Source: Hydractinia symbiolongicarpus (Eukaryota; Cnidaria; Hydrozoa; Anthoathecata; Hydractiniidae). Taken from it: 64,000 nt of DNA. The stretch is from positions 29,564,001 through 29,628,000 of the forward strand of contig NC_079882.1 of NCBI RefSeq assembly GCF_029227915.1. The letters are read 5' to 3'. The notes beneath the pieces are model-generated. The model was not told the origin of the DNA. It worked only from the letters and a program-made list of their open reading frames with translations, and searched no databases. Both the position numbers and the translations under genes were made by a program. Shown piece after piece: positions 1-12,327 of the stretch. Positions within the stretch are counted from its first letter, which is position 1. Each line of letters begins with the position of its first letter.

Positions 1-564
1 CACATCACATTTATTGGATTTCGGTGTAAATTTTATTTAAAATTTCAATCAGTTTGTTGCGGCACATGACAGGTCATTTTAATTATCTATTGGTAGTCTT
101 CTTGAGTCAGTGAAAAACATTGCAGATCTGTCAACTGGAGACCGACACCGATGCTTACATTGTCTATAGTTTATATTTAATTTAAAGCTTAGAAATTTTG
201 ATGCTCTGATCAAAAACAAATCATGTCATTAAAAAAATGTCTCCTCTTACTCCTTCAGGAATTCTGAGATGCTGTTATTTACCCAATCTGTTTGTTCAAC
301 AGTAAAAAATTTTTAAAAAAAATTAATGTCTATTTCTACTGAGCAGACAGGATTAATTCTGAACCAATCAGAAGAATCGTATTCGTGGTCTGTGATGGTT
401 TTTATTCAGTTTGGTCTGTTTTTACCCTCGCAGAAAAAAAAATATTTTATTCTGAAGATGCTTGAGTAGTGATGTTAACGACCAGTTTAACATGTTATTC
501 TGGTAGGAAATGACGGCAGTAACATTATTGGTTTTTTAACAGTTATTACTGTATGTTTTTGTAG
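1..564 (+). other. Intron or upstream sequence of the ARAP-like gene
   Basis: AT-rich sequence before the first recognisable exon, ending in a pyrimidine-rich acceptor at 563-564. A weak acceptor-like site near 129-130 is followed by about 20 open codons, but nothing in them resembles the RhoGAP start expected here. Nothing else is seen. Confidence 0.5.
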
Positions 565-3500
565 ATGCACCAAAAGTTCGATTAACCTTTGAAGATTATC
601 CAGATGTACACGCCGTCGCTGGCTTGTTAAAGCAATATCTTCGTGAACTTCCTCAACCTTTACTTACCAGCTTGCTTTACGAGGATTTCATCCAAAACTC
701 ATGTAAGAAATATTGCTTGTTTTTCTCTAACCTTCACAATATAAAGATGCATAGAGGTGTAGTTGATTTAGTATTACTGTTACTTTCCAAAAAAACATAT
801 TTTTGTTAATCTTATGTGAAGATAGTCATCACTAAAAGTTTCAAAGAGTTTATATAATTGCGGTACCTAAGCGCAGTACCTAAAAAGTCTTAAATACCTT
901 AAGAGGTGTTTTGCAAAAAAAATGTTGTAGAATATCTTATAGGTTTTGTAGAAAACCATATGAGGCCTCCCATTACACCCGAGAATTTCCAAGAAAGGTC
1001 TTCCATCACACCCATGGTATTACAAACATGGCTTTGTGGAAAACCTCATGAGGTGTTCTCTTGATGCCCCTTGCCTGTCTAAAAGAGGTTACGTGAAAGA
1101 CCTCTTGATGTCCTTATCACGCCAGCTTCTGTAAGAATCAGTTAAAGGTTTAAAGAGAGTAAAAACTACACACTTGATAGTTATTTAAATTTTTGTTAAT
1201 GTTGTTCTCTGGCTATGTATTCTATATATATTTGCTGCTTGCTTTGTAGATGAAGTACAAGATGAAGAATCTCATTACGCCAAGATGCAAACATATAAAC
1301 ATTTACTAGGCTCGCTGTCTAACGTCAACTATGAAACATTGAGATGTGTGATCAAACATCTACACCAGTTTGTTATTTTTTTATGTTTATTTTACACTGT
1401 AAGAAATGCATTTGCAAAACGCATTACCAGCAATTCTAACCTCAAGTCAAATTCATTCTGCCATTAGTTAGCAGTGATTGTATAAGTTTTTTAAGCATTT
1501 GTAATAATACAAGCTGTAATTTCACCTTTACACATGCAACATATTGGAAACACCCAACCTGCTTTAGTAATGATGAAGATGAAATAGAGATGTCGGGAAT
1601 GTAATGTGTCAGGACTCGCGATATTGTAAATTTACCAAGCATTGTGCGGTTGATTATGAACTGACAAACCTAAAGAAAGTCCAGGGTTAACCAGAATAAT
1701 ATTTTATGCTCTTTGTCTTGTGGTGTCAGGTTTTAATTTCCAATACATCGTTATGTAGTTCCAATCATGTTTATATTTTTGAAACATTTTCAAAAAGATT
1801 ATCAAATATTTACTAACAAATGGTTTCTTTTTGGAATACCGTCCCTTCAATTCCGGAAGCTTTCTTTCTGGATATTAGTACTTAAGCTCCTATATTTTAG
1901 GCTTGGGTTATGTTTTACTTCTGCCTAATTTTCAAACATTTTTCAGCTTGGTACGCGTATAAAGAAATCTGTTTTATAGCTTTTTTTAATCTCGCCAAAT
2001 TCCTTAAATTTTTTTTAAAACAATTCTTGTTAACATATTATTTACATCTATACGGATTTTGTTCTAGGGTCATCGAGGTGTCTGACTCCAACAAAATGAC
2101 TCTACAAAATGTCATTGTCATTTTTGGTCCTATCTTATTGTCATGTGTAAGTTTTTAATATTTGCATTTCCGTTGTTTTTTTCTGACTTTTAGGTATTAC
2201 ATTTACACATACATTGAGAGATTTTAGTTTGGATTGTTCTTGTTTCCTTTGATGTTTTCAACTAATCTGCATTTCAACCTGTTATATTTTACTTTCAGTT
2301 TAAGCTGGTTTCATTTACCTAAATTCTCTTCTCGAGAGCACAAAGTGGAGCAACATCATCATTTTGATGATTTTTATTCTATTCCTCTTTTCAGGGTAAT
2401 ACAACAGATAGAGCATGGTTGAACAGAGAATATGCCGTGCTATCTGATTTGTTAACTTTCTACGAGTGGTTATTCGACGTAAGATATGTTTGTCTTGTTT
2501 ACATTATTTGCATAACTATTTTTTTTTGCACTAGGATATCTTAGAAAGTTTCTATAGTGCTAAATTTGAAAATCTTTCAGTTAGACTATGTATTTGTATC
2601 AACGAAATGCATTTTTACATTTAGGTTACGCCTAGTGAAATAACAGCGAGTAAGGTATTATGATTAGAATTTTCCTTTAGTTATCCCAAAAATAAATACG
2701 CATCATATTTTTCCACTATATTTTTAAAATTTTTATCAAAGATAAAATTAAACATACAACCAGGCGGCAAATTAATTTTTTCTCTCTGCTAAGTCATTAA
2801 GATTATGTCCATTCCATTCCCCTCGACTGCCCTGCTACTTCCTCTTCGTTTGTGACTTAGATAATAGGTGATAAATTTTGTTTCAGGCGATGCTGGATGT
2901 ATTAAGGAAGCAAGCACAGATAGATAACGAAAAGTCATCCCATCAAGTAAGGTTTTTATCTTGATTTAACACTTGACTTGTTCATAATGGAACGATTCCA
3001 GCGAATATATAAGATTTATCAATATTGATGTGTTTAAAGGTAGCTAAAAAATGCGTGGGATACTTTCGTTTAGAATGTACCATCACCTGTGATAGACAGT
3101 ATGCAAATTACAGTACATGTCAAGAATTACGAAGATCAAATGAAGGTCAGATATACTATAAACGAAGACCTAGATTTATGTATTCTCCACCATTAATAAA
3201 TTTTGCTATTCCATGTATTAATTATTTCCATTATTTATTCTTTAAAAAAGAGATTTTAACACAGGAGTTGTGTTACTTTCTTCAAGCAATTCTTTTTTGT
3301 GTTTAAACTTTCGTTGAAATTTCTTGTTTACCTTTTTAGATGACAAACACCACGATGCCTAGTGACGTATGCTTGTACTGTGTAGAAAAACACAATTTAT
3401 CGGTTGATGGGAATTGGGCATTGTTTGAAGTCAGTATAGATGGAAATTATGGTAGGTTCCTACTTCCCATATTTGCCAAGAACTTAAGTATGTAGAAATT

Positions 3501-6500
3501 AGGTCTATTAGAACCTACTCCTAAGTTGCTCTTCACCGGTATTTGATAATGACGTATATTTTTTTTATTTTAGAGCGCCCAGTTCATTCTAAAGAACCAG
3601 TTCTTCCACTGGCTATGAATATTGGTTCCGAAGGCTTGTTGGTTGTAAAAGAAAATTACGTAGCTGAAAAATTGGCTCCGTTTGTACGTTCTTTCTCCCT
3701 GCTTAATAGAAAGCCGTTGTAATGAGTTTAGCTGCATGACTTCAAAAAGGATTTTATGTTAATGAATGACTGTTGGATTGATTGTTGCACTTTGTTTGGC
3801 AAATTTTTAAATTCCTAACACAAAACATGCTTGCGCATGTTAAATTGTCATATGACTCAGAAGTTTTAAATTTTTTTATCAACGCTGCTAATATGTTGTT
3901 GTAAGGAAAACAATATGTATTTGTTTATTTGTTTTTGAAATCTCTATTTTATTTTTCATATTAATTTTTTTTAGCAATCGTCAAGTCTTGGAATCATGGG
4001 TTATCTTCATTATTCTAAAGATCGTTGGAAGAAAAATTATTTCGTTGAGGTGAAAACCGGCAACATAAGAGTGTATAGCAAAAAGGTGAGACCACATTTG
4101 TTGTTTAATATCTCAGTTTTATCTCAAACGACATGAGCCAAAACATCAGACTCCCTGGTGAACTTTCTTGTACAATTTTGTACGTTAAGTTGATCGAACT
4201 TTTTAAGAGCTTCTAATTAAATTTCTTATGACTGTCAGATGCCAAATTGATTCACATTGCTAGTAACTTCTGTAAGGTCTGAACATAGAGTCCAGCTCAA
4301 ATCTAACAGAGTCAGCTGGAATACAAAGTCACTGTTATTGTGTCTAAATGTGAAAAACAATTTCAAATTGAATAATAATGTTGGTGCGAATTTAAATTTC
4401 ATAAACATTTGGAAAAGGGGATTATTTCTGTTTTCCGTTTGTAAGTAACAGATAGACATTTTATGTACACCTTTCTTGCATGTGTAGGGCTCGAGCAAGG
4501 AGGAAGACAACATTGCCATACATGAAATTATTCTATATATCGGTGTTGATCCAAAGAAAAGACCACCTGATAAAAGCAAGTATGTATTCGTCATATGCAT
4601 CGCTATATTTACAAGTATAAGATAAATAAAAACAACTGAAGTGTGGATTAAGATTTTTACACACCATTGTCAAGAAGTTTTTTTCAATGATTTTTTTCAA
4701 TGATTTTTTTTCAATGATTTTTTTAGCCTTATTTTGCCTTATCTTTTTCTTTATCTATTCTGTTTATATGCTTGCTTTTTCTTCTTTTTAGATTTGGTTT
4801 TGTACTCAAAAATAGTGAAGGGGTTTCAAGGTATACACCTTTTGTTTTATAAGAATAGTGTTTCAACATGAATATTTTTACCTTTTGAACTAAAATAATC
4901 CTGATATATTCTCAGCACAAAAATCACCCCTAAGTTGCTGTTGTTTCAGCAGCCTAATTCAACCGACAGACAACTACTTTTTGTGAGGGAAAAATTCTTA
5001 AAATGTAACCTGTGGGGCCTTTTTTGATAAGATACAAACAAATTTCTTCGAGAGAATATTCTTATAAGAAAAGCTTGTATTTAGATGTTTGAAGTTTAAA
5101 CGATGACAATAACAAATGCAAAGAAAAATTTCTGTTTCAATGTCTTATGAGTATCCCGTTTTGTATTTCTTATTAAGTGGACATTTGAAATTTGGTGGGT
5201 AAAATTGGATGAAATTGTCAAATTTAAAATGAACCAAATGTAAAATATTTAATCACTTCCTATTTAAATCCTTCCTAGATGAAAAAAAATCACATGCATT
5301 TCTTCGGAAACAATTTTGGATAAGTGAAATTTGAGTGCAAATTTACTTTGTACAAAATCGATGATGAATAAACAAAATAGCTGCGCAAAAAGTTTTTGTC
5401 TTCTGGTCTTTGTGTAACAAAACTGGCTGGTATGGAAAGAAAATAGTATTTTTTGATTATGCAAAGAATTCTTTATCCTAAATTGTTCGTGTACAGCTTT
5501 TGAATCCAATAATGTTTTTATTCCTGTTTAAATTAAAACTGTTCGAATGTTAAAAAATCGAACGTTGCTTTATTTTGCAATGTTGAAAAACAATAGGAGA
5601 AAACGTTCGAAATAAGGAGAAAAATACGGGCTGAGAACCAAAGTAAACGTTTCGAGAGAAATATTCAAAATGGGGCCGTGGATAAATTCACGGGGTCCGC
5701 CCGCATCTCGCTACCTCGGCTACCATATTGCGTGACAGAAAGAAAGACAGACAGACACATACGGGTATTATAATATAGACTAGCCGTTAACCCGTGGAAA
5801 AATCCACGGGGTTGCCCGTCCTTTATATATCGCATTTCGTGTTTCCGTTACGGGACACGGCTTTCGCGGACACACAGACAGACAGACGGAATACGGCTAT
5901 TATTAAAGAGACTACTCGTTAACCGTGGAAAAATCCACGGGGTCGCCCGTCCTTTATATATCGCATCGCAGCTAAGTTACCATTTTGCGTGACAGACAGA
6001 CGGACGGACGGACGGACGTATACGGGTATTATAATATAGATTGTTCGAGAATGTCCAAGTGATGCAGGTTTCTATTTAAGATAAAAATACTTTGTGACTT
6101 AGTTTTCACGTAAACTAACATTGTCTTGATACTTTTAGATATTTTTGTTCAGAAAATGAAGTGGAAGTAAATATGTTTATTGCAGCTATTCTCAACATCA
6201 GGGTAAATATTGTCTTCACCTTTTCGACAGTAAAAAATTCGTATAACTTTTCTATGCAATAAAACTTTACACTCGTGTTTTTTTTAGTATCCTACAGGAG
6301 TGTGGACGCCCTTGCATGCAGGTGATAAAAATGTACTTCAATATGTTTATAAGCTTTTATTTTTAACTTTTTGTTTCTGCATTCTTTTATGCTTTGTTTT
6401 CAATCGTAGGTAAGTTTTAATGCTGCACCTGACCCTCACTGGGGACGCCAGGTACGTTATATAAGACTTTAAATGCACTCGAGTTGTGTTATAAACTTTA

Positions 6501-6660
6501 AACAACAAAAAAAGAAACTGTGTTCGCGTTCTTTCATCTAAATTAATATTTTCTTGTCATTTAGTCTACGTACGTACGACAGAGTGGTGCGTCTCGCAAA
6601 TTACTGGATCAGCTGCAACAAACTCGAACTTCTTTAAGAAAGCATATTTTAAAAAAGTAG
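565..6660 (+). CDS. ARAP: ARAP-like RhoGAP-RA-PH protein, C-terminal part (5' end outside window)
   Basis: Sixteen exons join in frame to 429 codons plus stop: 565-702, 1250-1367, 2068-2146, 2395-2478, 2625-2654, 2887-2946, 3074-3145, 3340-3451, 3574-3683, 3975-4085, 4488-4579, 4792-4830, 6139-6202, 6288-6332, 6410-6451, 6565-6660. The first exon starts in mid-codon, so more exons lie upstream. Domain order is RhoGAP (LLKQYLRELPQPLL in exon 1, NKMTLQNVIVIFGPILL in exon 3), then a Ras-associating region (exons 7-9, about 3074-3683), then a PH domain (GYLHYSKDRWKKNYFVEV in exon 10, through exon 14). Among known families this order matches the C-terminus of ARAP proteins, which normally carry SAM, PH and ArfGAP domains upstream. 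ARAPs inactivate Arf and Rho GTPases at membranes under phosphoinositide control. The textbook RhoGAP arginine would lie upstream of the window. Exon 14's donor is the least certain join: the nearer GT gives an immediate stop downstream. The vertebrate-type paralogue cannot be assigned. Confidence 0.8.
4681..4726. repeat. Short tandem repeat (T-run plus CAATGA, three copies)
   Basis: Three near-identical copies of a 12-14 bp unit, TTTTTTTCAATGA, lie in an intron of the ARAP-like gene. No function is evident. Confidence 0.8.
5665..6042 (-). repeat. Three tandem copies of the GTCTG-microsatellite interspersed repeat
   Basis: Three head-to-tail copies, about 5665-5775, 5776-5910 and 5911-6042, lie in the large intron before exon 13 of the ARAP-like gene. 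Read on the minus strand, each starts near TATATTATAATACCCGTAT, runs through a GTCTGTCTGTC/GTCCGTCC tract, then CACGCAAAATGGTA and GGACGGGCG, and ends in a small palindrome (CCGTGGA-AAAA-TCCACGG). Related copies are at 36658-36780, 40620-40752 and 55202-55345. No coding capacity is seen. It is probably a short non-autonomous transposable element. Confidence 0.8.
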
Positions 6661-6944
6661 CGTAATAAACGGAAATATAATACTACGAACGATAGAGTTC
6701 ATAGAAATTGTTTTGTACAGATGAGGGATTTATGAGGTGCATCCGCAGAAGATGAAGCACTTGTCGTGGTGAAATCAGCCGATGACAAAAATAACAATGA
6801 CTATTTATAAATTCAATGGCTTATTTTTTTATTCCTTTTTGTTTCTTTTTTTCTAACAATTGTCGAAATGATAAAACTATTATGCCTGAAAAATCATATT
6901 TTTGGTGACATGGAATGTCCGAGCAAACTTTTGAAGCTCGTGAA

Positions 6945-6950
6945 AATAAA
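6945..6950 (+). terminator. AATAAA polyadenylation signal candidate for the ARAP-like gene
   Basis: An AATAAA hexamer about 285 bases after the ARAP stop codon. A second AATAAA at 7399-7404 is an alternative. Which one is used cannot be told from sequence alone. Confidence 0.5.
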
Positions 6951-7598
6951 GAAGTCGATCTGTTGTTTATAGTTGCTAAAATCTTTTGTTAATCTTTACT
7001 GTTGCAAAATCAACACGATGTTTTTCAGCGTGCAAGCAAAAAAAAAAAAACAACGACACGGCAAGTACTGTTCTACTTAACTGACTTACCATATTCCACA
7101 GAATGTATTTAGTCCTACTAATTTGTGACAACTTTCAATATGTACGGTGTGTCTGGACTTTATTTTGTGGAAATTTGTTTTGCTAGTATCAACCTTTTTT
7201 CATTTTATTCAATATTCTTAAAAACTCTTTTTCTACTAAGTATAATTTTGTAAATTGTTATTTTTGTATTTTATTACATCACGAATGTCATTGTTTGCAT
7301 TTTATTACATATAAATATTTTTTATTTTTCCTCATCATATATTTGTAATTTCGTAAAATAGGTTAGAATTTTATATTGTTACTGTAAAATGCTTGTAAAA
7401 TAAATACGATTAAAAGGAGAGACAATCTCTACGATACCAGGGTTTTGATGTAGTATTCAACAGCCATTTTCTTTACGGTAATACCCCTCTTAGCTACAAA
7501 TTATGCTGTAATCTTGTCAACAACTTTTCACATTAGTCGCTTTTTTACATCGGTCTGGAACATCTCGGACAAATATCGAGAAGAAACTTGAAACGTGG

Positions 7599-7599
<1 letters not shown>

Positions 7600-7638
<39 letters not shown>

Positions 7639-7639
7639 T
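7600..7639. repeat. (TA)n microsatellite
   Basis: About 40 bases of nearly uninterrupted alternating A and T, downstream of the ARAP-like gene. Confidence 0.95.
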
Positions 7640-7690
7640 TGACTTGGTTTCTTTTAAAAACGCGTTTATTAACTCGTTCTATTTCGACAT

Positions 7691-8179
7691 ACATTAGAAA
7701 CGAAAATTTTCGGACGGAAAAACTTTCGGATTTTTTTTTGTCCGAAATTTGTGTCTGCCGAAAATTTTTTTGTCCGAAAATTTTCGTTTTTCTAATTTTT
7801 TAAAAAAAGGACCAGTGCATAGAAATTATATATAGGGTACTCAGAAAGTCAATAAAAACTGCAGTTTTAAACTTATTATTTTTGTTATTTTTACATTTGG
7901 CCGAGGCTCGCTCTATCTATAAATTTGGATCCTGAAGACCCTTTTTTAGATCTTGATTTAATATATGTACACTATAGCCTTCTTTTTGTGCCATTTCCCG
8001 TAATCATTACTTTTGAAATTTGGTTAAAATTCGTTTAAAAGACTTAGCCTTGCATTTTTTGACTTTATAAATTTTGTCCGAAAAATTTTCCGCTGAAATA
8101 AAAAATTGTGTCCGAAAGTTTTTCCGCCGAAGTTTTTCCTCCGAAACATTTTCCGCCGAAAATTTTAGTTCTTAATGTA
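7691..8179. mobile_element. Foldback/MITE-like element with TCCGAAA-rich inverted ends
   Basis: The left end (ACATTAGAAACGAAAATTTT, then CGGACGGAAAAACTTTCGG) is matched in reverse complement by the right end (ACATTAAGAACTAAAATTTT, then CGGCGGAAAA). Sub-terminal CCGAAA/TTTCGG blocks repeat several times on both strands. Between the ends are about 300 bp of AT-rich noncoding DNA. No transposase is present, so it would be non-autonomous. It is placed by structure only; no superfamily is assigned. Confidence 0.6.
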
Positions 8180-9084
8180 GAACACTTATAGAGAGATCTT
8201 GGGGAAATATTTTTTATCTCTTTTTAATATTACTGGTCGATAATACTTAGGCAGAAGGGCAATGGCAAAGCAGGTTGTTTTAGATGTTTTGCTGACGAGA
8301 ACAGTGCATGTGCAAAAAAAAAAAAATTGGGCGAAAGTTAGTTTATCCGTTGTCTGTAATGTGTAGAGGTTAAAACTGATCAAAATAATGTATTTTGAAT
8401 CATATGTTTTCCAAGAACGCCTAAGAAGATACAAGGGTTCATGTTAATATCAAAGTTTGGTAAATTACAAAACAAATTTATAGGTGATGTTTTATTGACT
8501 TTATCAAGAAAATAATGAATAATATAATCCACTTTTCAAAAGTCACACACAGACACACGGAAGCTTCGTATTATTATATAAGATTACTTTTGTTTTATAG
8601 GTAGTATGATTTTTTGCATTACGTTACAACAAAAGCTTAATTTTAACGAGGTTTTTATAACCAACCAGGTACTATAATATAACAACATCTGTTTTGATCG
8701 ACTTAAAAACGCATTGAAGAATAATTCCAACATCAGTAAATGCTTTTTCTATATACACAAGACCATTGTATTTTGTAGCATAACTCGATAAGCGCGTCCC
8801 CAGCCAATGGGAATCTGTGTTTGTAGGGCAGTCATAAAGTGTTGCTTCTAAAAAAATATATTGTTTGATATCTGCAAACAGAACAATTCTAATTGAGCAG
8901 AAAAGCTAGATAAGAAAAGAAGGCAACAAGCAAACAGAGAGATAATTCTTAACAACAACAATTTATTTTTGTCTCTTTATATCTGATGCATTTTTCGACA
9001 ACTAGCGGTATTAAGCCTATACCCTTCGAGGGGAGGATTTCTTTACCCTTGGTTGATTTTAAGATTGTCTATTAACAGTGTCCA
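8180..9084. other. Intergenic, no gene recognised
   Basis: AT-rich intergenic DNA. A short fragment at about 8540-8585 (ACACAGACACACGG, then ATTATTATATAAGA) looks like a decayed end of the GTCTG-microsatellite repeat. No coding signal was recognised on either strand. Confidence 0.5.
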
Positions 9085-11607
9085 TAGAGTTAAAGGCAAA
9101 CAATTTTGGTTTTTTACGTTAAACTGTCTCAAAATACTAGTCTCAATGAATAGATAACGGCGAACAATTTTGCTTTTATACGTTAAACTGTGTCAAAATA
9201 TTGGTCTCACGGAAGAGATAAAGGAGAACAATTTTGCTTTTTTACGTTGAACTGTGTCAAAATATTAGTCTCAATGAAGAGATAAAGTCGAACAATTTTG
9301 CTTTTTTACGTTAAACTGTGTCAAAATATCAGTCTCAATGAAGAGATAAAGGCGAACAATTTTGCTTTTTTACGTTAAACTGTGTCAAAATATTAGTCTC
9401 AATGAAGAGATGAAGGCGAACAATTTTGCTTTTTTACGTTAAACTGTGTCAAAATATTAGTCTCAATGAAGAGATAAAGGAGAACAATTTTGCTTTTTTA
9501 CGTTAAACTGTGTCAAAATATTAGTCTCAATGAAGAGATAAAGGCGAACAATTTTGCTTTTATACGTTAAACTCTGTCAAAATATTAGTCTCGATGAAGA
9601 GATAAAGGCGAACAATTTTGCTTTTTTACGTTAAACTGTGTCAAAATATTAGTCTCTATGAAGAGATAAAGGCGAACAATTTTGCTTTTTTACCTTGTAC
9701 TGTGTCAAAATATCAGTCTCAATGAAGAGATAAATGCGAACAATGTTGCTTTTATACGTTAAACTCCGTCAAAATATTAGTCTCAATGAAGAGATAAAGG
9801 CGAACAATTTTGCTATTTTACGTTAAACTGTGTCAAAATATTAGTCTCAATGAAGAGATAAAGGCGAACAATTTTGCTTTTTTACGTTAAACTGTGTCAA
9901 AATATCAGTCTCAATGAAGAGATGAAGGCGAACAATTTTGCTTTTTTACGTTAAACTCTGTCAAAATATCAGTGTCAATGAAGAGATGAAGGCGAACAAT
10001 TTTGCTTTTTTACCTTGTACTGTGTCAAAATATCAGTCTCAATGAAGAGATGAAGGCGAACAATTTTGCTTTTTTACGTTAAACTCTGTCAAAATATTAG
10101 TCTCAATGAAGAGATAAAGGCGAACAATTTTGCTTTTTTACGTTAAACTTTGTCAAAATACCAGTCTCAATGAAGAGATAAAGGAGAACAATTTTGCTTT
10201 TTTACGTTAAACTCTGTCAAAATATCAGTGTCAATGAAGAGATGAAGGCGAACAATTTTGCTTTTTTACGTTAAACTCTGTCAAAATATTAGTCTCAATG
10301 AAGAGATAAAGGCGAACAATTTTGCTTTTTTACGTTGAACTGTGTCAAAATATCAGTCTCAATGAAGAGATAAAGGCGAACAATTTTGCTTTTTTACGTT
10401 AAACTGTGTCAAAATATCAGTCTCAATGAAGAGATAAAGGCGAACAATTTTGCTTTTTTAAGTTAAACTGTGTCAAAATATCAGTCTCAATGAAGAGATA
10501 AAGGCGAACAATTTTGCTTTTTTACGTCAAACTCTCTCAAAATATTAGTCTCAATGAACAAATAATGGAGAACAATTTTGCTTTTTTACGTTAAACTGTG
10601 TCAAAATATTGGTCTCAAGGAAGAGATAAAGGCGAACAATTTTGCTTTTTACGTTAAACTCTGTCAAAATATTAGCCTCAATGAAGAGATAAAATCGAAC
10701 AATTTTGCTTTTTTACGTTAAACTGTGTCAAAATATCAGTCTCAATGAACAGATAAAGGCAAACAATTTTGCTTTTTTACGTTAAACTCTGTCAAAATAT
10801 TAGTCTCAATGAAGAGATAAAGGCGAACAATTTTGCTTTTTTACGTTAAACTCTGTCAAAATATCAGTCTCAATGAAGAGATAAAGGCGAACAATTTTGC
10901 TTTTTTACGTTAAACTGTGTCAAAATACCAGTCTCAATGAAGAGATAAAGGAGAACAATTTTGCTATTTTACGTTAAACTCTGTCAAAATATCAGTGTCA
11001 ATGAAGAGATAAAGGCGAACAATTTTGCTATTTTACGTTAAACTCTGTCAAAATATCAGTGTCAATGAAGAGATAAAGGCGAACAATTTTGCTTTTTTAC
11101 GTTAAACTGTGTCAAAATATCAGTCTCAATGAAGAGATAAAGGCGAACAATTTTGCTTTTTTACGTTAAACTGTGTCAAAATGTCAGTCTCAATGAAGAG
11201 ATAAAGGCGAACAATGTTGCTTTTATACGTTAAACTCTGTCAAAATATTAGTCTCGATGAAGAGATAAAGGCGAACAATTTTGCTTTTTTACGTTAAACT
11301 GTGTCAAAATATTAGTCTCTATGAAGAGATAAAGGCGAACAATTTTGCTTTTTTACCTTGTACTGTGTCAAAATATCAGTCTCAATGAAGAGATAAATGC
11401 GAACAATGTTGCTTTTATACGTTAAACGCCGTCAAAATATTAGTCTCAATGAAGAGATAAAGGCGAACAATTTTGCTTTTTTACGTTAAACTGTGTCAAA
11501 ATATCAGCCTCAATGAAGAGATAAAGGCGAACAATTTTGCTTTTTTACGTTAAACTCTGTCAAAATATTAGTCTCAATGAAGACATAAAGGCGAACAATT
11601 TTGCTTT
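9085..11607. repeat. 64-bp minisatellite array, about 39 units, with internal higher-order duplication
   Basis: A 64-bp unit repeats head to tail. It can be read as GTCTCAATGAAGAGATAAAG, GCGAACAATTTTGC, a T run, ACGTTAAACTGTG and TCAAAATATTA. Successive GTCTC positions fall 64 bp apart (for example 9268 and 9332). The outermost units are the most diverged. Recurrent variants include CTGTG/CTCTG, TATTA/TATCA and a rarer ACCTTGTAC. A run of rare variants at about 9559-9790 recurs in the same order at about 11221-11450, so a block of about 26 units was duplicated. The array has no long open frame and lies between the ARAP-like gene and TTC29. Confidence 0.95.
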
Positions 11608-11800
11608 TAGAAATAAAAGTTATTTTGTTGCTGGTGTATGTATAAAAGTTATTATTGTAAATTATTAACTGATAGCTATTTTCAACCGGTTAATACGGGA
11701 AATCCGTAGCGCTGATTGGATAAAAAGCCTTAACGACGGGCTTTATACTGTATTATTATTACCCGGGTAAAAGGGCGCCATCGATATTTTCGAAGATCGC

Positions 11801-11925
11801 GCAATGTGATTGGTTAGAACTTACGTCATAGCGGGCAATATTCCACGGTATTGCCCGCTACCATAGCAACCGTGTTTAAAGTTTAAATATGGTAGCATTA
11901 AATGTAAATAAATACGGAAAAAAGT
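11801..11925. repeat. GGGCAATA palindrome element, copy 1
   Basis: A perfect 12-bp inverted repeat, TAGCGGGCAATA and TATTGCCCGCTA, around an 8-bp spacer, preceded by GATTGGTTAGAAC and followed by GGTAGCATTAAATGTAAA. The same order of blocks recurs at 12366-12470, so these are two copies of one short element. Confidence 0.7.
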
Positions 11926-11936
11926 AAACAAAACGC

Positions 11937-11980
11937 GAAACAGAAGTGAAACAGAAGTGAAACAGAAGTGAAACAGAAGT
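11937..11980. repeat. 11-bp tandem repeat (GAAACAGAAGT x4)
   Basis: Four exact consecutive copies of GAAACAGAAGT between the two GGGCAATA palindrome elements. Confidence 0.95.
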
Positions 11981-12193
11981 GAAACTTACTTTTATCTTTT
12001 AAAGAATTCAATGTTGTGGCTGCAATGAAAACCTGCTATGTTTACACGATATTTGATTTTAAAAAAATATATTTTTTGTTCGAATGTACGTTCCATATGG
12101 GAATAGTTTCTATAAAGACGTGGTTTCTACATCCTGCTTTTATAATGTTATATTTTTTGTTGTAAAATGCAGTACCCGGATAATAATCCATAT

Positions 12194-12317
12194 AATAACT
12201 GTTTATTTCGGGCAATACCTTCGAATATTGACCTCTGTCACGTATTGCCCTCACAAGCTCGGGCAATACTTTGACGTCGGTCAATATTCTCCAGTATTGC
12301 CCTCATAAACAGTTATT
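12194..12317. repeat. Foldback palindrome, ~60-bp imperfect arms
   Basis: Begins AATAACTGTTTAT and ends with its reverse complement ATAAACAGTTATT. Inside, GGGCAATAC/GTATTGCCC and GAATATTGACC blocks also pair symmetrically around CTCACAAGCTCGGG. The whole stretch could form a long hairpin or cruciform. Open frames on both strands here are by-products of the symmetry. Confidence 0.8.
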
Positions 12318-12327
12318 ATAGGGTTAT

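Noticed and set aside
4235-4600. 121-codon minus-strand open frame over an ARAP exon
   Set aside because: It overlaps the PH-domain exon 4488-4579 on the other strand and resembles no protein family.
9085-11607. CRISPR array
   Set aside because: Units are directly contiguous variants of one 64-bp sequence with no unique spacers, and the DNA is animal nuclear.
12042-12308. Open frames on both strands around 12.1-12.3 kb
   Set aside because: They cross the 12194-12317 palindrome; the symmetry creates matching frames on both strands and no domain is seen.
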